NCBI GenBank assembly: GCA_963682175.1
Contig: OY821777.1
Span: 13,474,001 to 13,538,000 of the forward strand
Source of the DNA: Triglochin maritima
Taxonomy: Eukaryota > Streptophyta > Magnoliopsida > Alismatales > Juncaginaceae
Length of the DNA: 64,000 nt
Direction: 5' to 3'
Part shown: one piece after another, positions 58,176-64,000 of the stretch
Layout: every line of letters starts with the position of its first letter
How positions within the stretch are numbered: position 1 is the stretch's first letter
Translations under genes and position numbers: made by a program
The notes under the pieces: generated by a model
What the model was told of the DNA's origin: nothing
What the model saw: the letters and a program-made list of their open reading frames with translations, nothing else
Database searches by the model: none

Positions 58176-59993
58176 TGTAACGTCCCGAAATCAGCGGAAG
58201 AAATTTTTCAAATTTAAAACATAAACATACGACCGTCAACGGTCAACAAGGGCACGTTACTGGAAAAGTCAACTGAATACATATATATAAAATATCTCCA
58301 CGTGGAAGTCATAATACAGAGTGTCAAAAGAGTGATTACATGTCTAACACATAACTACTGTAATCACTACCTCTACAAAAAGTTAAGAAGACGGGACCCG
58401 ATCCCGGAGGTACTCCCCTCGGTCACCACCAACCTACGACTGCCTGCTCCCTGAAAATGAAACACAAAATCTGCATGAGTTCCCGCAAGGAACCCCGTAT
58501 GCCAACATCTCCTATCATAAACAGAAACAAATACGAAAAGCCATGAATGCACATGCAATGCAAATCCGCCTCGGGCCCACTGACTGCCTCCGCTCTCCTA
58601 CACAAGGAAAGTGCATCCCCTCCCTACACAAGGAAGAAGGTGTCTCTCGGCCGCACATGCACAAGTGACCTCGCTCTCCGACACACGGAAAGTGCAACCC
58701 CTCCCTACACAAGGAAGAAGACATCTCCCACCCACACGGGCATGGAAGGCATCCCTTTGCCGCACAGGTTCAAGGGGTTCAACTGAAATACGCTCTCGTC
58801 GAAGGTGAAATCCGTAGCTCCGAGGTCCGGTGAACGATCGTGGGCTCGGCAGCCGGTAGTCGCCTATGCTCGACGTCTCGCGTGTGGATAAATCCACCTA
58901 AGAATAATTCGACCCATCATTCGAACAAGGTCAAATCTAGCGGTCGACCGTTTGGAAGGTCTACGCTATACGTTTTATATACATATATATCCTGTCGGTC
59001 GAACCAGGGTCCGTTCAACCGATAAGAAAGCCTGCCTGAATCCTGCCAACTGTATTCGGTCGATCGAAACTCTTCCGGTCGACCAGATCAACAAGCACTT
59101 CACTGCAGGAAAACTACACGCGGTCGGTCGACCGGATCACAACGAGCGGTCGACCGTTTGGATGGTCAACGCTCTTGATCGACTTCGCGCAGTTCGGTCG
59201 ACCAAGACACACACTCGGTCGGCCGAAGATCTGTCTAACCTATCTACTGGGATTCGGTCGACCGAAGAAAACCACCGGTCGACCGGCTAATATAACCCTT
59301 AGATTCCCGTTAAAATTTGGCATAAACGGTCGACCGTCACACAGACGTCGTTCGACCGTTTTCGGGCAATAAGTTAATATTCACTGATATCGGTCGACCG
59401 AACCTCACACGGTCGACCGAACAATACATAATCGCCACTGAACATGCATCATTTAGACGATGTGCGGTCGACCGAGACACACAACGGTCGACCGAACCAG
59501 TCGTCTTCAACCTTGGTTCAGTGGGTTCTCGCCGGGGAAATGGCACCAACGCCGCCCCCTACACTCCCACACCACTTGAGGAGTTATTATGAAAACTTGG
59601 CATACCTTTCACCGTGGAGAAGATGTGTGCGGCGAGCTCCTCCTCCTTCGGCGTCGCTTCTAGCTTCGTCTCCCTCTTTCCTCCGTTCTCGTCGCTCCTC
59701 CTTCGCTTGCGCCTCCACCACGTCTCCGGGGCTCTTCTCCTTCCTCCTCTGATCGCCGGGATGCAAGGGAAATGGGTTAGGTTTGGGGTGGAAACAGAAT
59801 GGGCAACAAAAGAGAAAGAGAAAGGGGAGTTTTTGGTTTTAAAGCAAAACCTAAACGTTGCTACAGTACCCGCCCCCCCACCTATCACCCTAAACTCATC
59901 ATCTCACTCCAACTTCCTATGCAAGGCACACAAAACCCCATGCAACAACCCTAATTTCGTGGCTTTTTCCTAAACAAGGATTAGGTCTTAACA
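58176..59993 (-). mobile_element. Solo LTR (LTR C), 1818 bp, Ty3/gypsy type
   Basis: The ends are TGTAACGTCCCG and GGTCTTAACA. Perfect 5-bp duplications GTAGC flank it (58171-58175 and 59994-59998), so it is a solo LTR left by recombination. Read on the minus strand it runs TGTTAAGACC..CGGGACGTTACA, the usual polarity for plant gypsy LTRs. On that strand a TATA box (TATATAAAAC, about 58973-58982) lies downstream of the palindrome array at 59057-59494. No coding capacity. Confidence 0.9.
58941..59494. repeat. CGGTCGACCG palindrome array
   Basis: Ten perfect copies of the 10-bp palindrome start at 58941, 59125, 59147, 59255, 59276, 59327, 59391, 59410, 59465 and 59485. At least five one- or two-base variants (59057, 59076, 59195, 59216, 59348) lie between them. 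Spacing is irregular and the sequence between copies is not repeated. Confidence 0.93.
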
Positions 59994-59998
59994 GTAGC

Positions 59999-61513
59999 CG
60001 TAAGGTGGTGGAGGTGAAGCATGGCGTGACAGGGTGACCGTGTGCGGCATCGAAACGTGACGACGAGCAAAGAAATGTATGTCAAGTTCCTCTAGAATGT
60101 CCATACAATGTGTGTGAGGGGTTGTGAACGTCGCCGGAGGCCAGAGGTGTCGCTGGTGACAAGGGACAAGCTAGTGTTTGTCATAGAATAGTCGACCAAT
60201 GCCTTTGACGGTCGACCGGTCATGGTGTAAATGCAAGGTTTTGCCAGCACCGATCGAACGATATCTTTTGGCGGTCGACCGGTTGTATCGAATTGACATG
60301 GGAATGACTTGTTATTTTTGGTTGAACGAGTCTTTCATGCGTTCGATCGTTGCCTTGTAATTTTGACCTTACCCGGGAATTGACATTCTAAAGGTCGACC
60401 GCCTTAGACTCTTGTCCGACCGGTAACTTAAGTGTACATTGTTTAGTGTTCGACTAGCTTATGTTGGGTTCGACCAGTTGTAGTTTTGTGGAGTGTAGAA
60501 GACCCCTGTTATTTTCGGTCGGATGGGACTCCTTTGCCGTTCGACCGTTGCCCGATTGATTTGCCTTTATTCTGGCCCAGACCTCCTAAATGGTCGACCA
60601 CCCATGATCTCTTGTTCGACCGTTGTGACTTAAGTTGTGTGCTCAGAGTTCAACCGGTTTAGGCGATTGTTCAAACGTCTCCCTATCCATTGGGAGCAGT
60701 CGACCAGTTTGCCTTTTTTGGTTGACCGATTGTGCCCAAATCTGAGTCATTGCCCTTGTGTAGTGTCAACTATGTCCACGGAAGCCAGTGTCCTCGCTTC
60801 GTGCGTAAGCCGAAAGGTGACGGTGGGTGCGATGATCGTGCCTGCACAAAGACCGTCGAGTGGAAGAGTGTTGATACTTGGGGCACGAGCCACCTCTGTA
60901 TTATGGATAGTGGCGTAGCATAGAGCATTTCTTTGGCTTTTACTAGGGTAGTATATCTAAGGGATCGCAGATCCCAATGCATGATATTGCACAACTCCAC
61001 GGAGCAAGATGACCTCACGATGTTCGGTCCGGATGAGTCGATCAGATGTGACCTTGATGGCGGCGGTAAGGACCGCGCGACCGAGTGGCGACGATGTTGA
61101 CTGTCCGACAGGTAGCCCGACTGTGGCACAGCCAGGCGAGTGACCGCCCTCAGCGACGGCTCCGGCGGGTGTGGCGTTGTCAACGAGATCAGATCTGATT
61201 TTATGTCGTGGAAAAGTGTGTATGTCCCTCACCGAACCCCATGTTTAGTGTAACTGTGTGTGGGGTGCACTGCGTACTCTCCGTAAGATCGTTTGTGTCT
61301 GCGGTAGGTCTCTTTGGGGACCCGATGATGTTTGTGAGGTTGTTGTTCCTTATTACCCACGGATAGGGAAAGTTTTACTTGTTGCATTCTATTATGTCAC
61401 GTTACACTAGTACGATAAGTTCATTGTATTGTACTTTCATATACATGTATATGGACTTGGTATACATGATTTCCTTATGGAAACTCATGCATTGTTATTA
61501 CATTTGCATTTTA
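59999..61513. other. Non-coding region with degenerate GTCGACC motifs
   Basis: Continuation of the sequence that LTR C entered. 60190-60735 carries a second, degenerate set of GGTCGACCGG / GTTCGACCGTT motifs. GC content is higher than in the surrounding DNA. No gene recognised. Confidence 0.55.
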
Positions 61514-61735
61514 GGACTGCAGTTAAAGGTGGGTAACAGGTCGGCCCGTGGATCTAAACGGCCCGGACTAAAGCCCGACCCGTTTCAAGAGCGTCAGGCC
61601 CAACCCGGGAGCCCGCTGGGCCATCATAATTAATGGGTTTGGCGGGCCGACCTGCTCCAACCCACCCGTTTTTTAAACGATTAGGCAAGGCCCGTCAGCC
61701 AGCCCGGCTAGACACCCAGCTCTAACCGCAGTAGG
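61514..61735. repeat. CGGCCCG-rich dispersed sequence
   Basis: Repeated GGCCCG/CGGGCC motifs. It resembles the GGACCGG block at 31930-32115 in style but not in sequence. Confidence 0.5.
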
Positions 61736-61805
61736 TGTTGGGTGAGTCGCGACTGAGGACGAGCGCAGTCTACGATCGGATCCTCCAGTCTTACTTTCCT
61801 AGGTT

Positions 61806-62180
61806 GTATGATTACTTTGTATTTATACTTTCGCGTACTCTGATGTAGTCATACCTTTTGAAAACTCCTATGTGATAGTGCGTATTTTAAGTATTTTATG
61901 AGTAATGTTTCCGCTCTTTCTGGTCTTATTCCTTGTGATATTTTGTTTAAATTTTTTGCTGTCTAATGACGTTACATTTAAGGTAATCATGATGAGAATG
62001 GATTTAAAGTTAAATTATGTTTTTTATATAAAAAGTACAATCATGCGAATGCAAGTGATTTCGGCACTATACGTTTCCCTTTGCTTAGTAAGTGTGCATC
62101 TTCGTAGACATATATGACTTTTTAAATCTACTAACATGCGGGGATGCCTTTTAAGAAATTTGTAAAAATTAGACCCAAAA
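61806..62180 (+). repeat. Dispersed repeat, copy 2
   Basis: Direct copy of 56893-57255 about 4.9 kb downstream, with small indels. Similarity ends after AAAAATCCAGCATTTA in both. Confidence 0.85.
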
Positions 62181-62747
62181 ATCCAGCATTTATAATAGAT
62201 ATCAGAGACATGGACGAAATTGTGGGATCTATACAAATCAACAACTAGCATGAACAGACATACAGACTTATATACTCCAGAATCTACTGTATCACTGGAA
62301 TCCTAGTGCTCACTTAAACCTTTGAACTTCAATTATCGGCATTCGGACAAGCCACTTTCATTATTGCACACTCTAATGAATCAAATCCATGTTAAGTGTT
62401 AACGTATGACCATAATGTGCATCACATCAATAACCTCTACAATCATAGTCTTGTGATATTAAAGCAATAATCCTATGTGCTCGATAAGTTCCGAATTGTT
62501 AACTGAATTGCTAAACATCGTCCCAAAATTACTTAAATCGTTTCTTGAAATTAACATTTGTCCTTCTCTCATTTCTACTGCTATAACGCGATATTTTACC
62601 CTCCTATCACACATCTCTCTTCATCTTCCTCTTATAATCATAAAAAATAATATTTTGGAGGTCAGTAATGAGCCAATGGGCGCCCCAGTGTACTCGAATC
62701 TGGTAAAATATCTAAAATCTTTTTAATAAAAAATAAAAAAAAATTAC

Positions 62748-62898
62748 GGGCGTCCGACGGAACCGCCCCACGAAGGAGGGGGCGTCTAAGTAAGACGCCT
62801 CCCCCATAGGGGAGGCGTTTTACCCAGACACCCCGCCCATGGGGGAGGCGTTTTACCCAGACGCCCCCTCCTACGTGGGGCGGCTCCGTCGGACGCCC
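62748..62898. repeat. Hairpin 1 (GGCGTCT type)
   Basis: The 40-bp arms 62748-62787 and 62859-62898 match at 38 of 40 positions. The 71-bp centre holds a further GACGCCTCCCC/GGGGAGGCGTT foldback. Confidence 0.92.
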
Positions 62899-63334
62899 GC
62901 AATTTTTTATTATTTTTTAAAAAGATAATTGATTATAAATTTAGATAATTGTTAAATTAATTAATTAATAAGTTAATAATTACTATATTCGGATGACCGA
63001 TACCCCTTCGGTACACCGAAAATTCAAAAATTTACAGATCCAACAATTTCAACACTTGTCGACACCTCCACGATGCAAGTCAGGATGTTTCACCGAACGA
63101 CCTGTCGAGACCCCCGAACGACCTGTCGAGGTGGTATTTGTAAGTCAGGATGTTTCACCGCCGAGGGATTTTGGATCTTAAAAAATGTTGGATCTTGAAT
63201 TTTTTTGAATCTTATCACTTGCAAAAAACTCATTGTAATCCGACCGGTTACCACCGAAAACTTGCAAAGAAACGTCAAATAATTTGAGATAACACACCGT
63301 ATAATTTTAATTTGACAAAAAAATTAAAAAAAAC

Positions 63335-63455
63335 GGGACGTCTGGCTAAGACACATGTACCATGGTGGAGGCGTTTGGCTAAGACGCCTCAACCATGGTG
63401 GAGGCGTCTTAGCCAAACGCCTCCACGATGGTACATGCGTCTTAGCCAGACGCCC
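63335..63455. repeat. Hairpin 2 (GGCGTCT type)
   Basis: Near-perfect inverted arms of about 55 bp (GTCTGGCTAAGAC, TGTACCAT, GTGGAGGCGTTTGGC) around a short CCATGG centre. Confidence 0.92.
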
Positions 63456-63672
63456 GAGTCGGAAAAAAATTCCAGCTCCGTTACTTCGCCTGATCTAGGT
63501 GCTTCGTCAGACATTTTCGTGGTGTTGGTACTAGGAATGTTAGTAAAACTGAGTCAAAAACCTTGTTTAAAGACACGGGACGATATAGGTATTAAATATA
63601 TTGTTAAGGGCAAAAAGGTAATTTCAATGGGCGATTTAAGTAGTTTTGGGGCGACGTTTAGTAGTTCCCATT

Positions 63673-64000
63673 GTTAAACGTCGTCCCAAAATTACTTAAA
63701 TCGCTCGTATGAATTACCATTTTACCACATTCTCTCATTTCTACCTATATATTTCTTCATTTTACTTTCATATCATCACTCTTTCTTCTTCTTCCTCTCA
63801 TAATCATCAAGAAGAATGTCTCGGATGCCGGGAAAGAAACTAGCGGTCGCCCCAGTGTACTCGAATTTGGTAAAATGTCTCATTTAATTTAATTTTTTTT
63901 TAAATAAAAAATGGGGTGGGCGTCTGTGGGAGCCGCCTCCCCCAAGGGCCCCCCACCATGGGGGCGGCTTACACAGACGCCCGACACGAAAAAAAATTAC
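63673..64000. mobile_element. Foldback-type element, copy 3, cut by the window end
   Basis: It starts TTAAACGTCGTCCCAAAATT, directly against the right end of copy 2. Its subterminal sequence parallels 62540-62700 and, inverted, 25940-26130. A third GC-rich hairpin (GGGCGTCTGTG..CACAGACGCCC) lies at 63918-63983. Confidence 0.8.

Larger units (their letters stand above)
62505..63672. mobile_element. Foldback-type element, copy 2, with two large hairpins
   Basis: The left end ..GCTAAACATCGTCCCAAAATT and inverted right end ..ACTAAACGTCGCCCCAAAACT are matching terminal repeats of about 35 bp. Inside are two strong inverted repeats, 62748-62898 and 63335-63455. The left subterminal part (62540-62700) and the segment ending GAGATAACACACCGTATAAT (63300) match copy 1 at 25.3-26.1 kb. 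No transposase is seen. Confidence 0.8.

Noticed and set aside
1..64000. CRISPR arrays, rRNA and tRNA genes, operons
   Set aside because: None seen; the short repeats in the window are palindromes or minisatellites, and the genes are spliced plant genes.

Overview
This 64 kb window is nuclear DNA from a flowering plant, most likely a eudicot. The evidence is three intron-containing plant-type genes (a RADIALIS-like SANT protein, a three-exon R2R3-MYB and a 12-exon BOR1-type boron transporter), AT-rich intergenic DNA, and dense nested LTR retrotransposons and DNA transposons. I cannot name the species. There are no bacterial features and no CRISPR array.

Layout. 1-10,730 is a chain of truncated retroelements. 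An Athila-like Ty3/gypsy gag-protease element (A) ends in its LTR. That LTR is fused directly to a second gag-protease element (B) with a different LTR, which is fused in turn to the 3' end of a Ty1/copia element. Neither A nor B has reverse transcriptase or integrase. 12.8-13.2 kb holds the RADIALIS-like gene (minus). 17.6-26.1 kb is a transposon graveyard: two small hAT elements with 8-bp target duplications, a 79-bp CACTA-type miniature, a long-inverted-repeat element with one of the hATs nested in it, a COX5C-like fragment and a foldback element. A solo-LTR-like block lies at about 27.4-28.1 kb. An R2R3-MYB of the MYB98/MYB118 clade (359 aa, minus) occupies 28.8-31.3 kb. A young, full-length copia element (32,579-38,877, minus) with one uninterrupted polyprotein has inserted between the MYB and the boron transporter. 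The BOR1-type gene (706 aa, 12 exons, minus) spans 39.6-43.7 kb. A second copia element (45,610-51,156, minus) keeps both LTRs, primer site and target duplication but has lost RT/RNase H and carries a foreign LTR inside it. From 54.7 kb the window is again transposon-derived: a CACTA-like element with a decayed Ulp1-type protease, a large solo LTR full of CGGTCGACCG palindromes, and a cluster of GGCGTCT foldback elements up to the window end.

Most notable observations. (i) The intact copia element lacks the usual tRNA-iMet primer site. Exactly where that site should be, 2 nt inside the 5' LTR, is a 16-nt sequence perfectly complementary to a stretch of the element's own LTR, which suggests self-priming. 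(ii) Six unrelated LTRs each carry palindromes or inverted repeats, usually in pairs, 60-500 bp upstream of their TATA box, each with its own sequence. (iii) Elements A and B share a conserved block of three hairpins directly before the 3' polypurine tract. (iv) The boron transporter leader contains AUG-stop mini-uORFs, and the protein has His at the position equivalent to Tyr373 of Arabidopsis BOR1.

The three host genes do not form a functional unit. They are separate single genes in transposon-rich DNA, and most of the remaining sequence is explained by transposition, nesting and deletion. All family assignments were made by reading motifs; no database search was run.
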